64,000 nucleotides of DNA from Chondrus crispus (Eukaryota > Rhodophyta > Florideophyceae > Gigartinales > Gigartinaceae). The notes beneath the pieces were generated by a model. That model had not been told where the DNA came from. It saw only the letters and a list, made by a program, of their open reading frames with translations, and ran no database searches. The translations under genes were made by a program, and so were the position numbers. Below, in pieces: positions 1 through 8,966 of the stretch. The stretch covers positions 228,628 through 292,627 of the forward strand of contig NW_005179090.1 of the NCBI RefSeq assembly GCF_000350225.1, read 5' to 3'. Position 1 is the first letter of the stretch. Each line of letters begins with the position of its first letter.

Positions 1-1233
1 GCCAGAAATTTTTGACTAGAGAAGTGAATACGGTCACCGGGAAGAAGTGCTCTAACAAAGTAGAAGTGCATAGGGCATCGCTTCTACCATGACGAGCAAA
101 AAGCATGAAATGTCGCAAGGGAACATCTATATATGCATTACACGTGCACAGCCTGCTCAGTGTTCTCGCCCTCCTTATTTTCCAAAGCATTTCCAGTCCT
201 TCTTTGCCTTCGTTTTGTGTAATGTGGAATTCTTGAGAGGAAAGCCCGCAAAAGGCGTTCGCAACTTTTAGAAGTTTGTGGATCTCGCCCGGGTCTTGGC
301 GGGATGGAGGCCATATAGCGCATCCTCTGGCAGTATGAATGAAGGTGTGATGGACGTACGGCGTCGTGGTGATTCCTTTCGCCCCGACTCTTTCAGGATG
401 GATGTTGGGCATGGACGTTAGGGTGAGATAAGATCGTACCCAGGAAGTAAAAACAGTTCGTGTTGGTCGCAGCAGACAGCATGCCAAGGAAATTTAAGTT
501 TTAGGGTCGAAGCGGTAGATATGCATTAAAATCCGCTCATCTGCTTGTGTCGTTGCGCAATTCCTTTGCTTTTCGTTTCTTAACGTGAAGAGAGCAATGC
601 AAAGTGCTTACCCTTTGGGAATGAAAAGTCTTTCGATGCAAGCACGCGACAGGACGTATTCATGTATGCGGTACATGCACGCGCATTGATATGCGCGCTC
701 TTCCCATCTAAGGATGCATAGGCTAAAGTTGAAGTAATTTCATCCTCCATCTGTTGGACTCATCAATGTCTATCCTTTAACAACTGACATCTGATATACG
801 GTCGTGGTGGGTGAAAAGGCCTGTCCCTTTCGTGGTGGATGAAAATAGATGAAAATAAGGGGCACAGAGGATCACACATTTGCCGCAGGACTTCCCCGTT
901 CACCATGAAATCCACGTGTTGCAAAAACATTGGATTTATGCATGAGGCCTTTGCAATGATTGGGTTTGCCACAGCCATTGTATTGGCCTACCACTTCCGC
1001 CCTGCAAATATCTACATGATTGCTCTTCGTGCCACACTGCGTATTATCCATCAACGCGCCGCCGTCTTCTTTCCACGTCAACTGATGTAGAGGACTTCGA
1101 ACAGGTCGCTCTTACCAGGAAATATCCGTCATCTCTGTCAACTTGGCTCGTGCAAACTTGCCAAACCTCACTGGGTTCAGCGCCTTGCAATCCCTCTCCA
1201 AGTTTCGAGTGCCTTACTCGCACTCAACCAAGC
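1..1233. other. Intergenic, no supported gene
   Basis: Only short reading frames without recognisable domains occur here (for example 839-1090 on the plus strand). The sequence is of mixed composition. The last few hundred bases probably hold the promoter and leader of the VHL-domain gene that starts at 1234. I see no RNA gene or transposon end. Confidence 0.5.
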
Positions 1234-1887
1234 ATGGCGAGAATTATGGTGCCTCGTGAAACAACCGCATTTTGCCAATCATTGAATTTCCGGTGGACTC
1301 GCTGCACGGTGCATCAAATTTCAGCGAGAACGGCTCTCCGACCCCCGCCATCGCGTTTGAAACGATGTCAGAAACAAGTTGACTCTAAACTTCAACCCGA
1401 CCGCCATCACGGACACACAAAGATATCATGCAAACAAGAACAGGAAAAGCAGGGTGTGAGCAAGTCTTTGGCATACGCTGCAGCCGCCATTATATTGGCC
1501 GCAGCGCCTTTCGCAGGGGTCTCAGCCCCTCCGCCCGCCCTCTCCTCACAGCTGAACTCTGCCCCCTTGCGCTTCTCCCAGTCGCTTCTTAAGGATGATG
1601 GCGAGGCTCCAGTGAAATTGCAACCACAATGGGATGTAAAATCTATGAACAGCAAAGCAGAGACAATTTTGATGTTCTCTAACGACTCCGATTCCGTCGT
1701 TGACTTGTGGTGGATTGACTACTTTGGACACGAGGTCTACTACGCCACCATTAATCCTGGGACAACACACATGCAACCATCATATGCTACTCACCCTTGG
1801 GTAGTTCGGGACCACATCTCTCAGAATTCCGTTTTGGTTGTGGTAGCTGGTACTGAGCCAGCCCTTGCGGTTGTACAGAGCGTTTGA
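1234..1887 (+). CDS. VHL beta-domain protein with plastid/lumen-type leader
   Basis: A 217-residue protein. Residues about 144-207 match the beta domain of the von Hippel-Lindau protein: a strand with FSNDSDSVVDLWWIDYFG, then NPGTT, then HPWVVRD, the order seen in VHL (substrate-binding beta sandwich). In animals VHL recruits hydroxylated targets to a cullin-2 ligase; the alpha domain (elongin binding) is not visible here, so ubiquitin ligase function is not implied. Residues 1-78 are basic and Ser/Thr/Arg rich. Residues 79-97 are a hydrophobic alanine-rich stretch ending in VSA, which resembles a bipartite transit peptide for the thylakoid lumen. I chose the ATG at 1234. The frame is open upstream to 1150 but without an ATG there. 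It could also be a secretory protein starting further in. The domain call is good; location is inference. Confidence 0.72.
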   Translation: MARIMVPRETTAFCQSLNFRWTRCTVHQISARTALRPPPSRLKRCQKQVDSKLQPDRHHGHTKISCKQEQEKQGVSKSLAYAAAAIILAAAPFAGVSAPPPALSSQLNSAPLRFSQSLLKDDGEAPVKLQPQWDVKSMNSKAETILMFSNDSDSVVDLWWIDYFGHEVYYATINPGTTHMQPSYATHPWVVRDHISQNSVLVVVAGTEPALAVVQSV

Positions 1888-2287
1888 AAGCCGGTCGTGG
1901 CTGTTCACAACGGGAACATGTTGTACGATTGTAACACAACTACTAGCGTTTATTATTAATCTGCGTATTCATCAACTACTTGTACCATACTACTATCACA
2001 AAAGGGTTTACAACTACGTCAAGCACGTTCTTCCGAAGCTTAAAAGCCACTCGGAGATCGCTTCCACTTAAGTTTTATTTGGCCGTCCCAACTGAATTTC
2101 AGGGCGACGTTTTCTTATTTAGCATTTGTTCTGGGCTGGTCTTTCCCATACCATCGCATGCAGCCTTTTCCCTAGCGTCGAGGCTCTCTCAGGGGTCACG
2201 AGCCATGGTCCCAGCTGAAGCGTTGCCATTTTCTTTCACTGAAACAATTACTTCCATTGTCTAGCGAGTCGTTCGCGTACCCACCTT
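1888..2287. other. Convergent intergenic region
   Basis: This stretch separates the VHL-domain gene from the convergent armadillo gene. It contains 3' untranslated sequence for both and short frames only. No terminator or RNA gene is recognisable. Confidence 0.5.
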
Positions 2288-4024
2288 TCAGAATACGTCA
2301 GTCTCTAGGACACTTCTGCTTTTCTTCAAAGAGTGATCGCTCATCAAAAGAGAAAGAAGTCTAGTTGATAAGGATTCCACTACTGTGTTTCCCGAATGAG
2401 TTGCCCGGGCCATCTCAACCGTATCTCGAACACCAACTTTCACCATCTGACTGCATTCCTCCCGGCTGATTCCAGCGATTTTGATCAACAAAGAACAACC
2501 GTGCTCTTGAACGAGGGCAGCTTCTGGGAAGTCCTTCATCGCTTTGAAGACCACTGAAGCCACCTCTTGTTTTGTGCTAAAAAATTGCGGAGATGTCAAA
2601 AAATTTCCCTCTGCTACAGTATCCAAAGTCTTGCAGCATTGCAGAACCACATCTTCATTTCGACCATTCTCTCTCATCACGCTTAGAACAATATTACATC
2701 CTCGCCCTCCGTTAAATTTTTGAACATTTTCAGGACTTGAAGATAAAACGGCAATGAGGCAGAGCAATAGATCCCGAAGGATGTCTGAATCGGATGAAGC
2801 CAGCGCCTTCAAGAGGACGTTGATTATGTAACACTCACCGATCTTTTGTTTGAATGTCTTCTCAAGACAAAGCTCATGCGCTATAATGGCAAGCTTGGCC
2901 AAAACAGCGCCATCTTCTTTCAATGCAGTGCGCATTGCTTCCACTATTCCTGAGCATAGGCCTTCTTTCGTACAACATATGGACAAAGTTCTCGAGCTAG
3001 ATTTGTTAGATCGCTGGTCATTCGCACAAAGGTGAAAGAGCACGGTCACAAGTTTTCGGACGGTGAAGATATCTGAAGAGTAGATTGTAAGGGTCCGGAA
3101 TGTTTGAGTGATATAAATTTTCTCATCGAGCACGCGCTGCCTGGCATCACAATCCAGAGATATTGTATTGCCAATTGCAGCAATCATTTGATTTGCTACC
3201 GAATAGTTGTCCGCATGAATACGCAGTCCTCTGAAGAGAGAATTGATGGTGTTAGCTTTAAGCATATGGCTGTGATTTGGAGAACACTGAAAAGCCAAGT
3301 TGCGAATAGCAAGGCCAGCCTCACCTTGTATCTCTGAAAGAAACTCATATCTTTGCATAACCGACGTAATCAGGGCAATGCCTCCCATTTCTCCAAACGC
3401 AACCCGAGCCTTGCGATGCCCGAAGACAATACGGGCACTAGTGGCAACGGCGTTCTCGGTGAGGATGCTGTCTTCAATAAAGTGTTCCAGACTGTCGACT
3501 ATGCATTCCAAGACGCCCAGAGCTATCATTTGATTTCGATTGTCTGCAACCATACCTAAGTTTCTCAGGGCCGAGAAAGCAGCCCTGCATACGATTGGAT
3601 CTCTATTGAATTTACGCAGCGCGATTACAGTAGCTTCGATTCCACTCCTTATTCCAATCTCCGTTTGGGATGTCTCATCGTCGATGGATAAAGAAGTGAG
3701 AACCTGACAAGATATCGTTTGAGTATCTCTGCTTTCTTGATTTTTCGCCATGTGGTGAATCAGCAATGGGACGCATTGGAGATTCACAAATTCAGTTTTG
3801 TTGGCACGTTCTGTCTCAAGTTTTTCCAAAATGATCTCGAGAATGTTGAGGCTCTTGACTTCATTGAGGTTGCGGGAGGCGAAGAGAGCGAGGGCGAGGG
3901 AGCGAATGTTAGCAATATCTCCATTGCGTGAGTATCGGTCATCGCTGCACTGCAGTTTTTTCTTGAAGGGGGCTGCCCACTGCTCCGAAGCCACATGCCT
4001 TTGATGTTTCGAAATTTCATCCAT
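2288..4024 (-). CDS. Armadillo-repeat protein
   Basis: A 578-residue protein made almost wholly of degenerate helical repeats of about 42 residues. Motifs such as ALRNLGMVADNRNQMIALG, AGLAIRNLAFQCSPNH and GGIALITSVMQRY are typical armadillo units (leucine-rich helices with N-x-G or A-L-x-N-L cores). Such superhelices bind other proteins. The overall shape resembles the ARMC6/vacuolar-armadillo type more than importin alpha, because no importin-beta-binding domain is present. No signal peptide or membrane segment is seen, so a cytosolic or nuclear place is likely. The ATG at 4024 is the first in frame and is followed by a soluble acidic/basic start. Partner and pathway are unknown. Confidence 0.8.
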   Translation of the reverse strand: MDEISKHQRHVASEQWAAPFKKKLQCSDDRYSRNGDIANIRSLALALFASRNLNEVKSLNILEIILEKLETERANKTEFVNLQCVPLLIHHMAKNQESRDTQTISCQVLTSLSIDDETSQTEIGIRSGIEATVIALRKFNRDPIVCRAAFSALRNLGMVADNRNQMIALGVLECIVDSLEHFIEDSILTENAVATSARIVFGHRKARVAFGEMGGIALITSVMQRYEFLSEIQGEAGLAIRNLAFQCSPNHSHMLKANTINSLFRGLRIHADNYSVANQMIAAIGNTISLDCDARQRVLDEKIYITQTFRTLTIYSSDIFTVRKLVTVLFHLCANDQRSNKSSSRTLSICCTKEGLCSGIVEAMRTALKEDGAVLAKLAIIAHELCLEKTFKQKIGECYIINVLLKALASSDSDILRDLLLCLIAVLSSSPENVQKFNGGRGCNIVLSVMRENGRNEDVVLQCCKTLDTVAEGNFLTSPQFFSTKQEVASVVFKAMKDFPEAALVQEHGCSLLIKIAGISREECSQMVKVGVRDTVEMARATHSGNTVVESLSTRLLSLLMSDHSLKKSRSVLETDVF

Positions 4025-5218
4025 TGCTTTTTACCACGATGACGTCAAGATTCGTTCTCGTATGTGTTACCAGGTGCCGGGTGTCTTGGGCTTCTGCCGA
4101 AAGAGGAAATGTATTGAGTGTAGATGGGGTTTCCTCAAAAATGCATGAGGTGATTTTATTTATTGCTTTCACACAACCTTCCGATGACGAAATTAAGGAA
4201 TTCATAGAGATTGAGAGTGGATTGGAGTGAAATTTTATAGATCCATATTACGTTACTTGTCTGTGAAGAGACGGTGGAAATATTTTCAGCAACATTGCTA
4301 GTGAGGCATGCGAAAGATGACTATTGCTCGCTCTTGCAGATGCATGGATGTAATTTTTAAAGCAAGGTTTTGGACTCAACCAGGCGAGGACTGGCTTCGA
4401 CATTGTTTTTATCCAGAACTGTTCCCGATGACACCTTTGAATACTTGGAGAAAGAATCGATTTTGAGAAATCTAGTCTGTTGCTTTGAAATGTGTTTGGT
4501 CAGCATATGAAACACAAATTGGTAGACATGGAGCAATTTCAGATGCTTTGGCGGAATGAAGATTGTGCACTGCCTCGCACAATTCGAGTGAGAGAAACCG
4601 AGACCGGATTTGACGAAGCGTCAGTGAAACCAGCTGAGCTGACGTCAGTTGCAACTTCTGTCAACGGAGGGATATTGAACGCCATTGCGACGTGAAATCT
4701 CAAGTTGGTTCGCTTTTGGCAACAGCTCACAGGACGCAGAGAAGTCCAGATTGCATCCACCGATCCAGACGGAATCTAGGGGCTGTGTCGGATTCTTGTG
4801 AGGAACCAATGGAAACTTTTCTCGTCAACTCTGTCAAGATATTTAGTTTTAATCGAAAAAAAACAAGTTTTTAAAATAATAAAGCTATTTTACTGAAGGA
4901 AAGGCATCTGACATATTCGCTTTCAAAACCTTACAAAAGGCATTCGAATCGCCTGCCGATGTTGACTATCTCCTCCTGCACTGTCATTTCTTGTGCAAAC
5001 TATCCCAGGCCTTGGTTTCCTCCGCAGTTAAAGCAGCCGGATACTGACATTAACCAGCTTACATATCGCAATTGTGCCAAGCTGCCGATATCTCGATTGA
5101 TCTCTTACCTATCTCTTCGTCGCCTCCTATCTTCCACGCCGTCAGGTCTACACCACACTTTCACATCCCTACCCTCCCATCCACTTCTTCCTCCCCTTCG
5201 CCACCCCTTCCCCTCACT
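4025..5218. other. Divergent intergenic / promoter region
   Basis: This 1.2 kb region lies between the divergently read armadillo gene and the hydrolase gene, so it should hold both promoters. An A-rich run sits near 4856-4868. The final 70 bases before the ATG at 5219 are almost pure C/T, a feature shared with other genes in this window. No coding region is supported. Confidence 0.5.
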
Positions 5219-6217
5219 ATGAATGCTTTTATTCATACCATTCCTGTTACCCGAGCGACGTCGTTCCATCGGTCAGTAGCACCGACCACGACCCGTTGCC
5301 GCCCGCAATTGCCATCGCGAAGAGCATACCGCGCCGCCCATCTCTCCCCATCTTGCTTGGCGGCGCCTGCGCCGGGGTCCGCTTCCGCTAACACTTCCTC
5401 CGACGTAGAGGCTACCCCGAGCACAGGACATGATTGCCGCATTGAAATCGATGGGCACAAGCTTGCCTATGACTACTTTCCCGGTTCTGGGCCCATAGTT
5501 GTGTTTCTCCCCGGCTTCTTCTATTCGCGCTGGAGACAAGCCAAGGCAAATTACTTGGAGATTAGTGCTAAGAGGAAGGGGCAAGGCATTCTGGTCGAAG
5601 AGTACTTTGGTATCGGCCGCTCCGAGGGTGACTTTATCAAGAAAGGAACCCTCACCCGATGGATCTCAGACACAGTAAAACTGATAAAGGCAGTAGTGGG
5701 CGATGAAAAGGTCGTCATCGCCGGTGCGGGGATCGGTGGTTGGATCATGCTGCACGTGGCGATGCAGCTACCGAAACAGGTTGTCGGGCTAGTCGGTGTC
5801 AATGCGAGCGTGGATTTCACGGAGGATTTACTGTGGCCGAGCTTGACGAGCGAACAGAAGCAAGAGATCGAGGTGACGGGCAGTGTGAACCTGCCGTGGG
5901 GCTTCCGGTCGTACCCGATCGGCAAGGCCTTGTTGGAGGACGCCAAGCAGTGGCTCGTCATGCGGGGAGAGAAGGGGTCATTGGATGTGACGTGTCCCGT
6001 AAGGTTGTTACATGGCATGGCCGATGAGGAGGTGCCGCCGGAGAGGACGCTGCAGCTCTTGGACAAGATTCGATCAAGTGACGTGGTGGCGGAGATGATC
6101 AAGTATGCAGATCATGCGCTAGAGGATGATGACGATATGAGGAGGATGTGGGATGCGGTTTGTGACGTGTCGGATAGGTATTACGAATACGACCTTACTT
6201 CGCCGAGTAGTGGATAG
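5219..6217 (+). CDS. ABHD10-like alpha/beta hydrolase lacking the nucleophile serine
   Basis: A 332-residue protein with a 60-residue Ser/Thr/Arg/Ala-rich leader that starts MNAF; a Phe near the N-terminus fits a red-algal plastid transit peptide. The rest is an alpha/beta hydrolase closest to the ABHD10/prolyl-oligopeptidase-like group: oxyanion strand VVFLPGFF, the acid loop HGMADEEVP and the histidine loop YADHALED. At the nucleophile elbow, where G-x-S-x-G is expected, bases 5723-5737 encode G-A-G-I-G, so glycine replaces the catalytic serine. The enzyme is therefore probably a pseudo-hydrolase or uses another residue. The ATG at 5219 was preferred to an upstream in-frame codon at 5072 because the upstream part is low-complexity C/T-rich leader. 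Confidence 0.8.
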   Translation: MNAFIHTIPVTRATSFHRSVAPTTTRCRPQLPSRRAYRAAHLSPSCLAAPAPGSASANTSSDVEATPSTGHDCRIEIDGHKLAYDYFPGSGPIVVFLPGFFYSRWRQAKANYLEISAKRKGQGILVEEYFGIGRSEGDFIKKGTLTRWISDTVKLIKAVVGDEKVVIAGAGIGGWIMLHVAMQLPKQVVGLVGVNASVDFTEDLLWPSLTSEQKQEIEVTGSVNLPWGFRSYPIGKALLEDAKQWLVMRGEKGSLDVTCPVRLLHGMADEEVPPERTLQLLDKIRSSDVVAEMIKYADHALEDDDDMRRMWDAVCDVSDRYYEYDLTSPSSG

Positions 6218-6904
6218 GATGCAGAGGGGGCGGCTGGTGCTTGAAATGTCATGGGATGGCGTGTTTGGCTTGCTTGGCATGCGCGGCGTTGCGGTGGCTT
6301 CATCAGTGATGGTGTGAGTAGTTTCATGTACATGTAAACAACATCAATTCAAGCATCCATGACCGATGCGTAAGGAACAAGCAGGATGTCTCAATTGCAT
6401 AAACACGAGTGACTTCGTTGACTAATTCGTGCGCATGGAATTGTTGCTAGAAATTGTGGAGCGTTTCTCACATACTGTACAGTTGCTCCTCAGAATCTTG
6501 CCCAGATAGGATCAACACTTCATGATGCACCCAGCGATGCTGCTACTGGAAGTACGTCCGGGTAATAGGGCAAGTCGGTCAAAGGGGTTTGCTTCGGGTG
6601 AAAAGGCGACGGTGCAAAGCAGAGTTTCGGTCGGGAAAGAAGCTCAGGTCTTCTGCGTGATGCAAAAGAATACTGTACGTAGGCCCGTTTTTCGAAGGGT
6701 GATTTATGAAAAACATGTTGTGCAGAAAGGTGATGTACAACAAAACACACGGTCGCATTGCTGGAATGGCAGTCTTGCTTGTGTCTCTTTGCCCCCCCCC
6801 CCCCCATCCTCACCCCTGCAATAGCCCTTGACCGGGCACTTCACCTCTCACTCGCCCCACGCCTGCGTCCTATCGCGAACCTTCGGCGGCCGCCACCGCG
6901 CGAC
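6218..6904. other. Intergenic with VPS45 promoter
   Basis: No gene is supported. It holds the 3' end of the hydrolase transcript and the upstream region of VPS45. Two TACTGTA heptamers occur (near 6474 and 6670), and a run of 14 cytosines is listed separately. Confidence 0.5.
6792..6805 (+). repeat. Homopolymer run of 14 C
   Basis: Fourteen consecutive cytosines lie 99 bases before the VPS45 start codon. It could be a length-variable tract in the promoter or leader. The reading frame upstream of 6905 runs through it but is unlikely to be translated. Confidence 0.85.
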
Positions 6905-8728
6905 ATGGATCCGATAGCCGCGGTAGCAGCGCACATGCACGATCTCGTCTCCTCGGTCCCCGGGATCAAGGCGCTCCTCCTGGACCAAGAGACGTCCCGG
7001 ATCATTTCGTTAGCAACGAACCAATCGACCCTTCTCTCGCATTCCGTCCTACTCATCGAAACGCTCAAGCGATCCAAGAAGCCCTCCAACGCGCTTTCTT
7101 CCGTCCGCGCAGTAGCCTTTCTGCGGCCCACAGCAGAAAACATCCATCTTCTGCGAGCAGAGCTGCATGCGCCGCGCTTCGCGTCCTACAAACTCTGCTT
7201 CACAAACATCTTGCGCCGCTCATTCATCGAAGAGATTGCTGATGCAGACTTATCGGAACGCGTGACAGATGTGAGGGAGCTGTTTGCGGATTTCTATCCG
7301 CTGCATCGCACTCTGCTCTCTTTTGCCGTCGTACCGTGCTTGCCAGCCATGGAGGGGACGGGTGCGAACCTGCGCAGTCTAGCGCTGGAGCGTACTGTGG
7401 ATGGCGTCATTGCGAGCTTGCTAGCGATCAAGAGGCGGCCAAGGGTGAGGTTCCAGAAGGCCTCATCTTTGAGTTGCGCGATCGCGGAGAGAGTTGTCGT
7501 ACGCATGGAACAAGAGAATGAGTTGTTCCAATTTCGGAAACGCGACAGCGAGCCGCTCTTGATTGTGCTAGATAGAAGGGAGGATCCTGTCACGCCGCTG
7601 CTCAATCAGTGGACGTATGAGGCGATGGCGCATGAATTGATCGGAGTGGAATTCAATCGCGTCAGCCTGAAGGACGCGCCCAACGTCCCCGACGATTTTC
7701 AAGAGCTTGTTCTCGATCCTGTAGAAGATGAGTTTTTCCGACAGAATCGCTACAAGAACTTTGGCGACCTGGGCGTTAGTCTGAAAAATATGGTGGATCA
7801 ATTTCGAGTGCAGAGCCAGAGTAGGAGTAACTTGAGCACTATCGAAGACATGATGAAGTTTGTCGGAAACTATCCAGAGTTTCGGAAAACGTCGTCTAAC
7901 GTGAGCAAGCATGTGGCATTGGCGGGTGAACTATCGCGTTTGGTCGGCGAAATGAATCTTTTGGAAGTGTCGCAACTAGAGCAAGACTTGGCCTGTCGCG
8001 AAGCAGAAGCAGACCATCGGAAACGTATCATGGAACTCTTGTCGAAGCCAAATGTGAGCAAATCAGACAAGTTGCGTATAGTGATGCTCTATGGCTTGAG
8101 GTATGAGGGCACTAACGACCGCGGGCTGCCACTGATGAAGGACGCGCTCCACAGGATTGGACTGGGATCTGATGGTATACATCTTATTACGGCCGTAAAG
8201 GAATATGCGGGAGCAGCCAGGCGATCTTCCGATGTGTTTTCGAATCGTTCTTTTTTCGCCATGGCAAGCAACACGGTTCGTCGAGGAATAGGCGGAGTGG
8301 ATAACATATATACACAACATGAGCCCCTCCTCGTGTACACGATTGATGACCTTTTACGAGGTAAGCTAAAGGCCATGGAATATCCTCTTACTCGAGCAGA
8401 GGATGACCTACAAGGACTGAGCATTTTGGGTCGTAGTGAAACTGGCGCTTCGCCTTTCATCCCCGCCCCTCGAGAGCTTGTAATTGTGATTGCTGGCGGC
8501 GTGACATACGAGGAAGCCAAATGCATATCTGCCATCAACAGGGAGAAGAACGCATTCATCCCTCCTGAGGGTTCCACAACAGCGTCAGCAGCGGCAGCAG
8601 CTCATCAGCTGAAAGCCCAAATCATTCTCGTTGGGAGCTGTGTACACAATTCCACTTCCTTCGCGGTTGAAATATTGCGCAATGCAACCGGCCAAAAAGT
8701 GCCGCACTTCGTGCGCCCAAGACGATAG
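6905..8728 (+). CDS. Vacuolar protein sorting protein VPS45 (Sec1/Munc18 family)
   Basis: A 607-residue Sec1/Munc18 protein. The N-terminus (about residues 1-130) has the SM domain-1 pattern: a target-binding helix, then IKALLLDQETSRIISL, VRAVAFLRPT and the Y-x-L-x-F-T-N-I segment. The middle has the family hallmark LLIVLDRREDPVTPLLNQWTYEAMAHEL near residues 218-245. The C-terminal part keeps VIVIAGGVTYEE and the GS-C-V-H-N-S-TSF end typical of VPS45. VPS45 clamps syntaxin-type SNAREs (Tlg2/Syx16) for endosome and trans-Golgi membrane fusion. Length and order match the family (about 570-600). The start at 6905 follows a pyrimidine/purine mixed leader and aligns with other VPS45 N-termini. No introns. 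It is convergent with ETF-QO, with 238 bases between stop codons. Confidence 0.93.
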   Translation: MDPIAAVAAHMHDLVSSVPGIKALLLDQETSRIISLATNQSTLLSHSVLLIETLKRSKKPSNALSSVRAVAFLRPTAENIHLLRAELHAPRFASYKLCFTNILRRSFIEEIADADLSERVTDVRELFADFYPLHRTLLSFAVVPCLPAMEGTGANLRSLALERTVDGVIASLLAIKRRPRVRFQKASSLSCAIAERVVVRMEQENELFQFRKRDSEPLLIVLDRREDPVTPLLNQWTYEAMAHELIGVEFNRVSLKDAPNVPDDFQELVLDPVEDEFFRQNRYKNFGDLGVSLKNMVDQFRVQSQSRSNLSTIEDMMKFVGNYPEFRKTSSNVSKHVALAGELSRLVGEMNLLEVSQLEQDLACREAEADHRKRIMELLSKPNVSKSDKLRIVMLYGLRYEGTNDRGLPLMKDALHRIGLGSDGIHLITAVKEYAGAARRSSDVFSNRSFFAMASNTVRRGIGGVDNIYTQHEPLLVYTIDDLLRGKLKAMEYPLTRAEDDLQGLSILGRSETGASPFIPAPRELVIVIAGGVTYEEAKCISAINREKNAFIPPEGSTTASAAAAAHQLKAQIILVGSCVHNSTSFAVEILRNATGQKVPHFVRPRR

Positions 8729-8966
8729 AGGCTACAGTATTGTTCTTTGTGAACGTAGTTGGTATACATACCGTGCTGTACATATTTATGTAAAATGACT
8801 TGACTAATGCCCAAACAACATCAACATGTGTTGCATGCGGAACTGAACTCGTTTGTTAGAGGATTTGTTTTTGACAAGGTTGTGCATATTGTAATGGCAG
8901 CGAGAAGAGCATTGTGACGCGGAAATCGAAGTCCAGTTCTGTCACTGCCTATTTCCTTCTACTGCG
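8729..8966. other. Convergent 3' intergenic spacer
   Basis: A short spacer between the VPS45 and ETF-QO stop codons. A TACAGTA heptamer lies at about 8733. Nothing else is recognisable. Confidence 0.5.

Noticed and set aside
5551..6102. 183-codon minus-strand frame inside the ABHD10-like gene
   Set aside because: It is a shadow of the plus-strand hydrolase, which has clear family motifs.
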